NCBI GenBank assembly: GCA_965205735.1
Contig: OZ242179.1
Coordinates: 2,480,001-2,544,000 of the forward strand
DNA length: 64,000 bases
Origin: VXNE01 sp965205735
GTDB taxonomy: Bacteria > Pseudomonadota > Gammaproteobacteria > Pseudomonadales > Azotimanducaceae
Reading direction: 5' to 3'
Each line of letters opens with the position of its first letter. Position 1 is the stretch's first letter. Shown in pieces: positions 26,264 to 35,378 of the stretch. The notes under the pieces were generated by a model, which saw only the letters and a list, made by a program, of their open reading frames with translations, ran no database searches and was not told where the DNA came from. The position numbers and the translations under genes were made by a program.

Positions 26264-28696
26264 ATGGAGAACCAGGCTCGCATTGTCATCGTCGGCGGCG
26301 GCATCATGGGCGTCGGCTTGCTGTACCATCTGGCGGCAGAGGGATGCGGCGATGTCCTGCTGATCGAGAAGGGCGAGTTGACGTCGGGCTCGACTTGGCA
26401 CGCGGCCGGGCAATGCCCCAACCTGGTCGGCAACTACAACCTCGCCAAGATTCACGAATACAGCGTCTCCCTGTACCGAAAACTGGAGCGACTGACCGGT
26501 CAGGCTGTCGGTTGGCATGGCTGCGGCAGCGTTCGCTTCGCCCTCACCGAGCGGGACCTGGACTGGTTCCGCTACCTGCGCGGAATCGCCGCCAACGTCG
26601 GCTACCACATGGAGATCGTCGACGTCGAAAAGATCGCGAAGCTGAATCCCTTTATCTCCACCGAAGGCGTGCTGGCCGGCGCCTGGACCCGCAACGACGG
26701 TCATGCCGACCCGTCCGGGCTTTGCCAGGCGATGGCCAGGGGGGCGCGCGAACTGGGCGCCAGGATCGTGCGGGGCAACCGGGTGACCGGCATCAATGCG
26801 CTGCCGGGCGGCGAATGGGAACTGGTGACGGAACAGGGGCGCGTCATTGCCGAAACCGTGGTCAACGCCGCCGGCTGCTTCGCCAGGCAGGTGGCGCAGA
26901 TGGTGGGAGCAGACCTTCCCATCTGCAACATTCAGCACCATTATCTGGTCTCCGGACCGGTGCCGGAACTGGCCGGCCGAAGCGACGAACTCCCCGTGAC
27001 CCGCGACCCCTACGCCTCCGCCTACCTGCGCCAGGAGCAGCAGTCCGGCCTGATCGGCATCTACGAGGCCGATGGGGTCGCCGAAGCCTGGCCGCCGGGC
27101 GGACTGCCGTCCTGGGATTCCGAAAGCGAACTGTTTTCCGACGATCTCGAGCGCCTGATGCCCTGGCTGAGCCGCGCCATGGAGCGCATGCCGATCTTCG
27201 AACCGGCAGGCATCAGGCGCATCGTCAACGGGGCCATCTCCCACAGCCCCGACGGGCTGCCAATGCTCGGCCCCGTGGCCGGGCTGCGCAATTTCTGGCT
27301 CTGCTGCGGATCGTCCTTCGGCATTGCCCAGGGCGCCGGCAGCGGCAAGTACCTGGCGCAGTGGATGTTGCATGGCGACTCCGAAATCAACATGACCGGC
27401 TTCGATCCCCGGCGCTTCGGCGTGTTTGCCGATGCGGGCTACATGCGGGCCAGGGGTCGCCAGGACTACGGCAGGACCTACGCCACGGCGTTGCCGGGGG
27501 AAGAACTGCCCGCGGCCCGCCGGTGCCGGACCAGCCCCCTGTATGACAAGCTCAAGGCCCAGGGCTGCGTGTTTACCGAGACCTTTGGCTGGGAGCGGCC
27601 CAAGTGGTTCTCATCGGACGGCCGCGAGGAACACTACAGCTTTCGCCACAACAACGTGTTTGAGCTGGTGCGCGAAGAGTGCCTTGCTGTGCGCGAGCGC
27701 GTCGGTATCCTGGATCTCTCCGGATTTGCAAAGTACGACGTGACGGGCCGCGATGCGCGGACGATGCTGGATCGGCTGTGCGCCAACCGGGTACCGAGGC
27801 GCGGCGGTATCGCACTAACCCATCTGCTGTCCGAGGGCGGTCGCATCGGCGCAGAAGTGACGATCACGCACCTTGACGATCAAGCTTTCTACGTGCTTTC
27901 AGCCGCCGGCGCCGAATTGCGCGATCTCGACCACCTGCAACAGGGCCGGCGCCCGGGAGGGCAGGTGCACATCGCCAATGTTACCGACCGGCGCGGCGTG
28001 CTTGTGCTGGCCGGACCGCGCGCCCGCTCAGTGCTGGCCCAGCTAACGAACGCGCCTTTGGACAGCGGCGCCTTTCGCTGGCTGAGCGGTAGGGAAATCG
28101 ACATCGCCGGGCTGCCGGTGCGGGCACTGCGGGTGAACTATGTGGGCGAACTCGGCTGGGAATTGCACCCGGCCATGGAACACATGGAGGCGCTGTATGA
28201 CGCGCTGGTGGAGGCCGGGTCAAAATTGGGCATTCGCAATTTCGGCCTCTACGCGGTCAACAGTTTGAGGCTGGAAAAGGCCTACCGCAGTTGGGGCGCG
28301 GAACTGACCAACGAAGTCACCATGATCGACGCGGCCATGGAGCGCTTCATCAAGTTCGACAAGGGCGACTTCATCGGCCGGGAAGCGACCCTGCACTCCC
28401 TGCACTCCCGGCAAAAAGGGGACCGCACGCTACAACTGATCTACTTCAGCCTCGGCCCCGGCAATGCGGATGTTCAGGGTGGAGAGCCGATCTTTGTCGG
28501 CGACCGCTGCGTGGGGGTGACCACTTCCGGCGGTTACGGCCACTGCGTAGATCAGAGTCTCGGCTTCGGCTACGTCCCGCCGTCGCTGGCCGGCCCAGAC
28601 AACGGGTTGACAGTCGAAGTGCTCGGCCAACGGCGGCAAGTGACTGTATGCGAAGACCCGGTCTACGATCCGGCCAATCTCCGATTGCGCGCTTAG
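26264..28696 (+). CDS. Dimethylglycine/sarcosine dehydrogenase-type FAD oxidoreductase fused to GcvT, paralogue 1
   Basis: 810 residues. N-terminal DAO-fold FAD domain (IVIVGGGIMGVGLLYHLA) with the STWHAAG motif, whose His holds FAD covalently in mammalian dimethylglycine and sarcosine dehydrogenases. A linker domain is followed by a C-terminal aminomethyltransferase (GcvT) module (about 430-810) with YVGELGWELHP, which transfers the one-carbon unit to THF. Divergent from the corrinoid operon, so it probably oxidises the N-methyl product of MttB. The AGCCCG end of MITE E1 overlaps its stop codon. Confidence 0.87.
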   Translation: MENQARIVIVGGGIMGVGLLYHLAAEGCGDVLLIEKGELTSGSTWHAAGQCPNLVGNYNLAKIHEYSVSLYRKLERLTGQAVGWHGCGSVRFALTERDLDWFRYLRGIAANVGYHMEIVDVEKIAKLNPFISTEGVLAGAWTRNDGHADPSGLCQAMARGARELGARIVRGNRVTGINALPGGEWELVTEQGRVIAETVVNAAGCFARQVAQMVGADLPICNIQHHYLVSGPVPELAGRSDELPVTRDPYASAYLRQEQQSGLIGIYEADGVAEAWPPGGLPSWDSESELFSDDLERLMPWLSRAMERMPIFEPAGIRRIVNGAISHSPDGLPMLGPVAGLRNFWLCCGSSFGIAQGAGSGKYLAQWMLHGDSEINMTGFDPRRFGVFADAGYMRARGRQDYGRTYATALPGEELPAARRCRTSPLYDKLKAQGCVFTETFGWERPKWFSSDGREEHYSFRHNNVFELVREECLAVRERVGILDLSGFAKYDVTGRDARTMLDRLCANRVPRRGGIALTHLLSEGGRIGAEVTITHLDDQAFYVLSAAGAELRDLDHLQQGRRPGGQVHIANVTDRRGVLVLAGPRARSVLAQLTNAPLDSGAFRWLSGREIDIAGLPVRALRVNYVGELGWELHPAMEHMEALYDALVEAGSKLGIRNFGLYAVNSLRLEKAYRSWGAELTNEVTMIDAAMERFIKFDKGDFIGREATLHSLHSRQKGDRTLQLIYFSLGPGNADVQGGEPIFVGDRCVGVTTSGGYGHCVDQSLGFGYVPPSLAGPDNGLTVEVLGQRRQVTVCEDPVYDPANLRLRA

Positions 28697-28938
28697 CCCG
28701 CATATCTCACCAAGCCGCTTATCGCGCTACTGAATATCATTGTTATTGATCGGGTATGTTGCACTTTCGATGTCCTGCCAAATACAGACTGCGCTGGGCG
28801 CGCCCTCGCTTGTCTTTTTTTCGCGTACGTGCACGTGCTCGCTCCACCATAAGCGGTGGCTATGCTTGCGCTCGCGAGCACACGTACGCGAAAAAAATCC
28901 TGCGTGATCATCGCGCCCCTTGGCGAGATATGCGGGCT
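28695..28938 (+). mobile_element. MITE, copy E1 (IS630-like)
   Basis: 244 bp bounded by a 20-bp inverted repeat AGCCCGCATATCTCACCAAG (one mismatch at the right end). It fills the gap between the two FAD-GcvT genes. Inside is a 17-bp perfect stem (28815-28831 with 28881-28897, T7 CGCGTACGTG) around a core CCATAAGCGGTGGCTATGC. Left flank TTA, right flank TG, so the target is less clear than in E2 and E3. No coding sequence; a transposase would have to act in trans. Confidence 0.85.
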
Positions 28939-28946
28939 GACGATTC

Positions 28947-31403
28947 ATGACGATCCGTCCCGAGCGTCCTGACGACCTGCCGCGTCGCGCCAGCGTGATC
29001 GTAATCGGCGGCGGCGTGATCGGCTGCTCGGTCGCCTATCACCTGGCGCGAGCCGGGGTCTCGGACGTGACGCTGCTGGAACGCCGGCAACTCACCTCGG
29101 GCACCACCTGGCATGCGGCGGGATTGGTGGGGCAGTTGCGCACGTCCATCAACATGACCGAACTGGCGCGCTATACCAGCGAGCTCTACCTGCGCCTGGA
29201 GGCCGAAACCGGCCAAGCCACCGGCTACCGGCGCTGCGGTTCCATCTCCATCGCCACCAACGAGGAGCGTTTTGAGGAATTGCGGCGCAGCGCCTCGATG
29301 GCCAAGGTGTTCGGGCTGGAGGTGAAGGTGGTCACGCCCGCAGCCATCAGGGCCCGGGTTCCGCTGCTGCATACTTCAGACGTGCTCGGCGGCATTCACA
29401 TTCCTTCCGACGGCTACGCCAACGCGGTGGACGTCACCAACGCGCTCGCCAGGGGCGCCCGCGCCGCCGGTGCGCGCATCTTTCAGAACCTGACGGTCAC
29501 CGACATCCGTACCGCACGGGGCAGCGTAACCGGCGTGACCACGGAACACGGCGATATCGAAGCGGACTGCGTGGTGTTGTGCACCGGCATGTGGACCCGG
29601 GAGCTGGCGGCGACGGTCGGGGTGAACGTGCCCCTGCATGCCTGCGAGCACTACTACGCCCTGTTCGAATCGGTAGCGGGGCTGGATGCGAACTTTCCGG
29701 TCGTGCGCGACTACGACGCCTGCACCTACTACAAATACGACGCGGGCAGACTCCTCGTCGGCGCCTTCGAGCCCCACGCCCGCCCATGGGCCATGGATGG
29801 CATCCCCGAGGACTTTTGTTTCGACGAGATCGCCGGCAGTCTTGAGCATTTCGAACCCATCCTCGAGCAGGCCATGGTGCGCGTCCCGGCGCTGGAATCC
29901 GCCGGGCTACAGACGTTTTTCTGCGGGCCGGAGAGTTTTACGCCGGATGTGCGCTACCACCTCGGCCAGGCGCCCGAACTCGACAACTGTTTCGTGGCGG
30001 CGGGGCTGAATTCGATTGGCCTGCAATCCGCCGGCGGTATCGGCCGTGTGATCACGGAGTGGATTCGCCTCGGACACCCGCCGTCGGATCTGTGGGAAGT
30101 GGATGTGCGCCGCAATCAGCCCTTCCAGCGCAATGGTAAGTACCTGCGCGAACGGGTCTCGGAGAGCCTCGGCCTGCTGTACGCAACCCACTATCCTTAT
30201 CGTCAATACGACACCGCCCGGGGAGTGCGCAGATCGCCGCTGCATGATCGGCTGCAATCCATCGGGGCGTGCCACGGCGAGGTCGCGGGTTGGGAGCGGC
30301 CCAACTGGTACGCGCCGGAACCGGGCCTGGCCGGCTACGAGTACAGTTACGGACGACAGAACTGGTTCGAGCATTCCGCCGCGGAACACCGGGCGGTGCG
30401 CGAGCGGGTGGGGCTGTTCGACCTGTCCTCTTTCGCCAAGTTCCGGCTCCAGGGCACCGACGCCGCCCGGCTGCTGAACACCATCTGCGCGAACGATGTG
30501 GACGTGCGCCCGGGCCGCATCGTCTACACCCAATGGCTGAACGCCCGGGGCGGCATCGAAGCGGATCTCACCGTCACCCGGCTGGCCGAAAACGACTATC
30601 TGATCGTGACCGCCGCGGCCACGGAAGTGCGCGACTTCCACTGGCTGCAACGGCACATTCCGGCCGACGCCCATTGTGTGCTGACCAATGTAACCTCGGC
30701 CATGGGCGTGATTTCGATCATGGGGCCGAACGCTCGGGCGCTGTTGCAATCGCTGAGCCCGAACGATCTCTCGCACGAGGCCTTCCGCTTCGCGCACAGC
30801 CGGGAAATCGAGCTCGGCTACGCGCTGGTGCGCGCCGCCCGGATCACCTACGTCGGCGAACTCGGCTGGGAACTCTACATCCCCACCGAGTTCACGGCCG
30901 GCGTCTACGACACCATCGTCGCCGCGGGCGCACCCTTCGGCCTGGCCCACGCCGGCTATCACGCGCTGGATTCGCTGCGCATCGAAAAGGCCTATCGTCA
31001 TTGGGGCCACGACATCACCGACGAGGATACGCCGCTGGAAGCGGGCCTGGGCTTCGCCGTGAAGTTCGACAAGCCGGGCGGGTTCATCGGACGGGAGGCG
31101 CTGTTGAAAGACAAGGAGGCGGGGCCGGCAAAGCGGTTATTGCAGTTCCGGCTGCTGGACCCACAGCCGCTGCTCTATCACAACGAACCCATCTGGCACG
31201 AGGACGCCCTGGTCGGTTACGTCACGTCCGGCGCCTACGGCCACACCCTCGGCGGGGCCATCGGCCTCGGCTACGTCGATACGGCCCGGGCGCCAAACCC
31301 GCCCGAGGCGGGCTTCAGCATCGAGGTGGCCGGGGACCGCATTCCGGCGGAGGTTTCGTCAAGGCCGATGTACGATCCCGGAAACAGACGCATCCGCCGC
31401 TGA
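28947..31403 (+). CDS. Dimethylglycine/sarcosine dehydrogenase-type FAD oxidoreductase fused to GcvT, paralogue 2
   Basis: 818 residues, same layout as its neighbour: DAO-fold FAD domain (VIVIGGGVIGCSVAYHLA), TTWHAAG flavinylation motif, GcvT-like half with YVGELGWELYIP. The sequences are clearly diverged, so the pair may handle successive substrates (dimethylglycine and sarcosine) rather than being a recent duplication. Its ATG lies 9 bp beyond MITE E1, and a six-codon frame starting in the MITE end (ATG CGG GCT...) stops at TGA overlapping this ATG, so coupling is possible. Confidence 0.87.
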   Translation: MTIRPERPDDLPRRASVIVIGGGVIGCSVAYHLARAGVSDVTLLERRQLTSGTTWHAAGLVGQLRTSINMTELARYTSELYLRLEAETGQATGYRRCGSISIATNEERFEELRRSASMAKVFGLEVKVVTPAAIRARVPLLHTSDVLGGIHIPSDGYANAVDVTNALARGARAAGARIFQNLTVTDIRTARGSVTGVTTEHGDIEADCVVLCTGMWTRELAATVGVNVPLHACEHYYALFESVAGLDANFPVVRDYDACTYYKYDAGRLLVGAFEPHARPWAMDGIPEDFCFDEIAGSLEHFEPILEQAMVRVPALESAGLQTFFCGPESFTPDVRYHLGQAPELDNCFVAAGLNSIGLQSAGGIGRVITEWIRLGHPPSDLWEVDVRRNQPFQRNGKYLRERVSESLGLLYATHYPYRQYDTARGVRRSPLHDRLQSIGACHGEVAGWERPNWYAPEPGLAGYEYSYGRQNWFEHSAAEHRAVRERVGLFDLSSFAKFRLQGTDAARLLNTICANDVDVRPGRIVYTQWLNARGGIEADLTVTRLAENDYLIVTAAATEVRDFHWLQRHIPADAHCVLTNVTSAMGVISIMGPNARALLQSLSPNDLSHEAFRFAHSREIELGYALVRAARITYVGELGWELYIPTEFTAGVYDTIVAAGAPFGLAHAGYHALDSLRIEKAYRHWGHDITDEDTPLEAGLGFAVKFDKPGGFIGREALLKDKEAGPAKRLLQFRLLDPQPLLYHNEPIWHEDALVGYVTSGAYGHTLGGAIGLGYVDTARAPNPPEAGFSIEVAGDRIPAEVSSRPMYDPGNRRIRR

Positions 31404-31586
31404 TGGTGGGCTAGCAGCTTGTGGGACTTGCCGCATTGGCTGTATCCCGACACCGAGCGTGTGCTACGAACCACGAATTTGAGCATCGTGCTCGGCGATC
31501 AACGCGTGTCGGTCCGATTGACCAAGGGGCTCAACGCGGACTGGGTCGATCTAAAAAAGCTGCTTTACACGCTACGCGCGCACTGA
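31404..31586 (+). pseudogene. Unidentified gene fragment
   Basis: An open frame of 60 codons without a start follows immediately on the previous stop. Its first ten codons fall in a fragment of repeat R3 (31406-31437); the rest reads YPDTERVLRTTNLSIVLGDQ and ends in LKKLLYTLRAH before TGA. Codon usage looks coding but I do not recognise the family. Probably the 3' remnant of a gene cut by repeat-associated rearrangement. Confidence 0.4.
31406..31437 (+). repeat. R3 repeat fragment
   Basis: GTGGGCTAGCAG and GGACTTGCCGCATTGGC match the R3 units at 1432-1641 in the same orientation. Confidence 0.65.
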
Positions 31587-31613
31587 GGACAGCACCCCTT
31601 AAAGGACGTGTTT

Positions 31614-31689
31614 TGGTGGGCCGTCTGGGACTCGAACCCAGGACCAACGGGTTAAAAGCCCGCTGCTCTACCAACTGAGCTAACGACCC
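31614..31689 (-). tRNA. tRNA-Lys (anticodon TTT), copy 2
   Basis: 76 nt including CCA, with canonical anticodon loop CTTTTAA and all four arms paired. It and its upstream sequence resemble the block at 19124-19260, with about a dozen differences in 135 bp. Confidence 0.95.
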
Positions 31690-31707
31690 TGGTCGCGAGC
31701 GGCGTGC

Positions 31708-31736
31708 ATTGTAAGCACGCACCGGAAAGCGAACAA
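31708..31736 (-). promoter_or_regulatory. Probable sigma-70 promoter of tRNA-Lys copy 2
   Basis: Minus-strand TTGTTC, 17-base spacer, TACAAT, then the tRNA about 18 bases downstream; conserved at copy 1 although the spacer sequence has changed. Confidence 0.65.
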
Positions 31737-31746
31737 GACGACATGA

Positions 31747-32972
31747 CTATTGCGGCGGCCGATCCACGATGACGCCGGTGCGTTCGAGTTCCGCGATCCG
31801 GTCATCCGAATAATCGAGCCAGCCCTTGAGCACCGCCGCATTGTCCGCGCCGAGCTTCGGGCACGGCGCCCAATCCGCGCTCGATATACCTTGCATCTTG
31901 ATGGGATTGCCCGGCATCGGCGTCGGCCCAGGTTCGATGGGCACAAAGAAGCCCCGTTCGCGCGTTTGTGGATCGTCAAGCATATCTGGCGTCGTGTTCA
32001 CCGCACCGGCGGGAACACCCGCAATCTGCAGCGTGCAGACGGCGCCGTTCTTGTTCCGGCCCGCGGTCCAACCTGAGATGACGTTATCGATTTCCAGTCG
32101 ATCTCGTTTCCGCGCTTGGAATCAGCAGCGGGGTCTAGTCCCGCAACGACCGAACAGAGCGCCCTCCAGTCGTCGTCGTCACGGCATGCGATGGCGATCC
32201 ATTCGTCGTCTCCGGCGCTCGGATAGACCCCGTGCGGCACCATCCCGGGATGACGGTTGCCGAGCCGTTCAATGGGGTTGCCGAGTTGTTGTTCGATGAG
32301 CCACGGGCCGCAATAAGATACGCCGGCCTCGTGCAGCGCCATTTCAATGAAGGCGCCCCGTCCCGTCGCTTCACGGCGTCGGAGCGCGGTCACCAACCCG
32401 GCAGCCGCGTTGACGGCTGCGACCGCGTCCATCAATGCCATCGCAGTATTGCGCCGTTCGTCGGGCCCGTACCCCATGACGTCGCTCAATCCAGACATCG
32501 CCTCGACGGCGGGACCAAACGCCACGCGCTCGCTATACGGCCCTTCGACTCCGTAGCCGGGCATGGCGAAATAGATGATGGACGGATTCTCGGTCGCCAG
32601 AACCTCGTAGGAAAGCCCAAGTTTCGGCATGGTGTCGGGATGAAAGTTCTCGATCACCACGTCGGTTGCCTGTGCCAGTCGTAGAAACGTTGCCCTGCCC
32701 GTATCCGTCTTGAGGTCGATAGCAACGCTCCGCTTGTTGCGTTGCAGCTTCACGAAAACCGCGTTCCGGTTCCACGGCTCGTCGCCGGGGCCACCGCCGA
32801 CCCAGCCGCCGATCAGCTTGTTCTGGGGGAATACGCGCGGACCCCGGCCCATTGGCGCTTCGATCTTGACCACCTCGGCGCCAAGATCCGCGAGGAAACG
32901 GGTACCGAGCGGTCCGGCCCAAACGTGGGTCAGATCCAGCACACGCACGCCGCGCAATGGCCCGTCAGCCAC
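31747..32972 (-). pseudogene. Class III CoA-transferase (CaiB/BaiF), frameshifted
   Basis: The first frame (32972 to about 32100) has the family N-terminus (LRGVRVLDLTHVWAGPLGTRF), KRSVAIDLK and FHPDTMPKLGL. Near 32100 the frame is lost by one base, and the correct C-terminal sequence (RLEIDNVISGWTAGRNKNGA, then VPAGAVNTTPDMLDD) continues in another frame to 31747. Restored length is about 407 residues, normal for the family. It overlaps the next CoA-transferase gene by 8 bp and was probably the last gene of that operon. Acyl specificity unknown. Confidence 0.8.
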
Positions 32973-33990
32973 GCGGCCGCTCCCACTCGGAAACGGCGAG
33001 AGGCGGCGGCGGCGCTCCGTCTATCCGCCATCCGCAACGCGGCGAGGCCACGCGACCACAAGCGCCATCCACCTGCTGCCAAAACCCGCGCCCCGCCAGG
33101 TGCGGATCATTCAACACCTCTTCGAACGTCAACAGCTCACCCAGGGGGAAACGGTGCTCTGTCGCACGCGCTTTCAACTCCGCCCTCGATAGCGGCGCGA
33201 AGGCTTCAGCGATGATCTGGTGCAGCGCCTCGTGATTGGCCATGCGTCCTGCATTCGTCTTGAAGCGTTCGTCCAGTACGAGTTCCGGTCGGTCGATGCT
33301 CGTCGCGAAGGCGTCCCAAAACCCGGGGGTGACATTGACATAGGCCCAGCCGTCCGCGCAGCGAAACATATTGGACGGCGCTGCGTACCAGAAATCGTTG
33401 CCGTGACGGGAGCGTATCTCCCCCGCGCAGGTCCACAACACCGTCGTGAACTGGCTCATCGCCATCACCGATTCGAACATGCCGATGTCGATGACGTTCT
33501 CTTCCTCGGCCAACCGACTCGCGTTCGCCGCGACGTACGCTAGACCGCCGCTCTGGAACTCCGCGTAGTGGCCCGGCAGCGTCAGGGGAGCGCGGTCCGC
33601 ATCGCCCATGAGGTAGGTATAGCCTCCCATCGCAAGCAGCGTGCTCGGCGTGGCGCTCCAGTTCCGTTTCGGCCCGGTGCGGCCGAAAGGGGTAATCGCA
33701 GCTTTTACCGGTGCGCGCCAATCATCGAAACCGAGGGCCGTCAGTTCCTGCGCTGTGGGTGTTTCTGCGACCACGATATCGGCGCGGTCGGCGAGTTCGC
33801 CGATGATCTTCCGATCATCCGTCTGGATGCGGCGCTTGCCCGCGTGAAGGTAGAGGTCGAGCGCCGCTCTAGTGTGCTCGCTCGGCGCCAGCGCCGCCGC
33901 CGCGACATGCACGACCTCGCAACCCGCCTGCACGAACAGCCGTCCGCAATAGCCAGCGGCGACACCCCCGATTTCCAGGATCCGATCCAT
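32965..33990 (-). CDS. Class III CoA-transferase (short, divergent)
   Basis: 341 residues, shorter than the usual 400. The N-terminus (RILEIGGVAAGYCGRLFVQA) and ITPFGRTGPKRNWSATPSTL segment are family features. It starts directly on the stop of the crotonase gene and overlaps the frameshifted CoA-transferase gene, so the three form one operon, possibly for activation and hydration of an acyl-CoA. Substrate not inferable. Confidence 0.75.
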   Translation of the reverse strand: MDRILEIGGVAAGYCGRLFVQAGCEVVHVAAAALAPSEHTRAALDLYLHAGKRRIQTDDRKIIGELADRADIVVAETPTAQELTALGFDDWRAPVKAAITPFGRTGPKRNWSATPSTLLAMGGYTYLMGDADRAPLTLPGHYAEFQSGGLAYVAANASRLAEEENVIDIGMFESVMAMSQFTTVLWTCAGEIRSRHGNDFWYAAPSNMFRCADGWAYVNVTPGFWDAFATSIDRPELVLDERFKTNAGRMANHEALHQIIAEAFAPLSRAELKARATEHRFPLGELLTFEEVLNDPHLAGRGFWQQVDGACGRVASPRCGWRIDGAPPPPLAVSEWERPRG

Positions 33991-34998
33991 TCAACCAGTC
34001 TGAATTTCATCCACGAGGCCCCACGCCAGCGCCGTTTCCGCATCGACGCGCGCCCCGGTCAACGCCATGTACGCCAGTCGCCGGCGGCCGATTCGGGGCA
34101 GGATGCTGGCAGTCCCGCCAGCGCCCGGGACGAGTCCCATGGACACCTCGGGAAGCTGAAAAAACGCGTTTTCCTGCGCGACGACGTGGCTCACGAACGC
34201 TGGCAGTTCAATCCCCGCCCCGATGCAGGCCCCGTGTAGTCGTGCTTCCACGCGGTCACGGAGGGCATGCAGCGCCGCGCCCGCGCTACGCGTGAGGCGC
34301 GAAGCATGCGCACGGCCCGCATCGGCACCTTCGCCGAACTCGTCCAGATCGCCGCCGGCACTGAAACAAACGCCCGCGCCGCGAAGAATTGCCTTCGCGA
34401 TGCCGGGATCGTCCGCTACGAGGTACAGCGCTTCGCACAACGCATCGCGCAAGTCCGAAGAATAGGCGTTGCGCCTGTGCGGACGGTTCAGGGTGATATG
34501 GAGTTCGTCGTTCACTCGGTCAATGAGCACGGGCGGCTCCGGGTCGGGCGGCATCCGACGGGACGGGCGCGAAGCGAGCCACGACTGGAACTCGGCGCCA
34601 TGCTGCAGGGTTGAATAGGCGAGAGACTCGGCGAGCAAGGCATCCTCGGTCGAGACGCGCTCGTTGTGTCGCAAGAGCCCTACCAGCGTCATCGAGGCGA
34701 TAGGATTGCGTTCGATCGCCTCGGTGACAGTCTCCGCTTCCGCGACCGACGCGACAGCCACGTCCACGATGTCGGGCACCGCGTCGATCACGTCCATATC
34801 GCCAATGCCGATCACGGGACAGTTGGGCCGAAACGCCGGTGCAGGCGCGTTGGCGCCATCGAGCGCGACCAGCGCATAGGGCATTCCGCATAGCGGCGAG
34901 AACGCCTCCGCCGCGGCCGGCGAGCCCAGTCTCGCGATCAGAGCGGGGATTGAAGACAGGCTGTCCAAGCGCGTTCTCTCCAAGGCCAGGACGGACAA
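33991..34998 (-). CDS. Enoyl-CoA hydratase/isomerase (crotonase) family protein with N-terminal extension
   Basis: 335 residues. The C-terminal half (about 170-335) is a crotonase domain with HITLNRPHRRNAYSSDLRDA, GAGVCFSAGGDLDEF and LPEVSMGLVPGAGGT. The first 165 residues hold a second, degenerate crotonase-like part ending in SLAYSTLQHGAEFQSWLASR, as in some CoA-ester hydratases of actinobacteria and proteobacteria. First gene of an operon with the two CoA-transferases. Precise reaction unknown. Confidence 0.75.
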   Translation of the reverse strand: MSVLALERTRLDSLSSIPALIARLGSPAAAEAFSPLCGMPYALVALDGANAPAPAFRPNCPVIGIGDMDVIDAVPDIVDVAVASVAEAETVTEAIERNPIASMTLVGLLRHNERVSTEDALLAESLAYSTLQHGAEFQSWLASRPSRRMPPDPEPPVLIDRVNDELHITLNRPHRRNAYSSDLRDALCEALYLVADDPGIAKAILRGAGVCFSAGGDLDEFGEGADAGRAHASRLTRSAGAALHALRDRVEARLHGACIGAGIELPAFVSHVVAQENAFFQLPEVSMGLVPGAGGTASILPRIGRRRLAYMALTGARVDAETALAWGLVDEIQTG

Positions 34999-35037
34999 TT
35001 ATTGCATTCGAGCGAAATTCAACGCAGCCGGGCGCGA

Positions 35038-35304
35038 TCAACCAAATCGCGCTTTCGCCCGCGCCATCGCCCTGTCGGCTTCGATCTCGCGATTCCGGTG
35101 CGGCGCGCTGGTAACCAGGGATGCGAGCAACGTGGCTGTCGCCGCGGCGACGGCGGTCACCGCCTCGTCGAACGCATCTCGATTGGCTTGGGATGGCTGT
35201 CTGAAACCGGTCACCTTGCGTGCGTACTGCAAGGCCGCCGCCTCCACTTCCGTTGCGGTTGCCGACGGTTGGAAGTTGAATAGGGTCCTGATGTTGCGGC
35301 ACAT
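35038..35304 (-). CDS. DUF2277 family protein
   Basis: 88 residues from the ATG at 35304 (MCRNIRTLFNFQP), the exact family start; seven earlier codons are not conserved. Small helical protein of unknown function with the conserved CRNI, FNF and RKVTGF...PSQAN segments. It diverges from the amidohydrolase gene. Confidence 0.85.
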   Translation of the reverse strand: MCRNIRTLFNFQPSATATEVEAAALQYARKVTGFRQPSQANRDAFDEAVTAVAAATATLLASLVTSAPHRNREIEADRAMARAKARFG

Positions 35305-35378
35305 TGGCTCATCCTTGCATTCCATCTGCTCAAGTCACGGATGTTAACCATGCCGACGTGTTCCTGTCTGTCATTCCC

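Noticed and set aside
29907..31010. Minus-strand open frame of 367 codons
   Set aside because: Antisense to the second FAD-GcvT gene.
31421..31678. Open frame with GRLGLEPRTNGLKARC
   Set aside because: This is the antisense of the tRNA-Lys gene, a common false protein.
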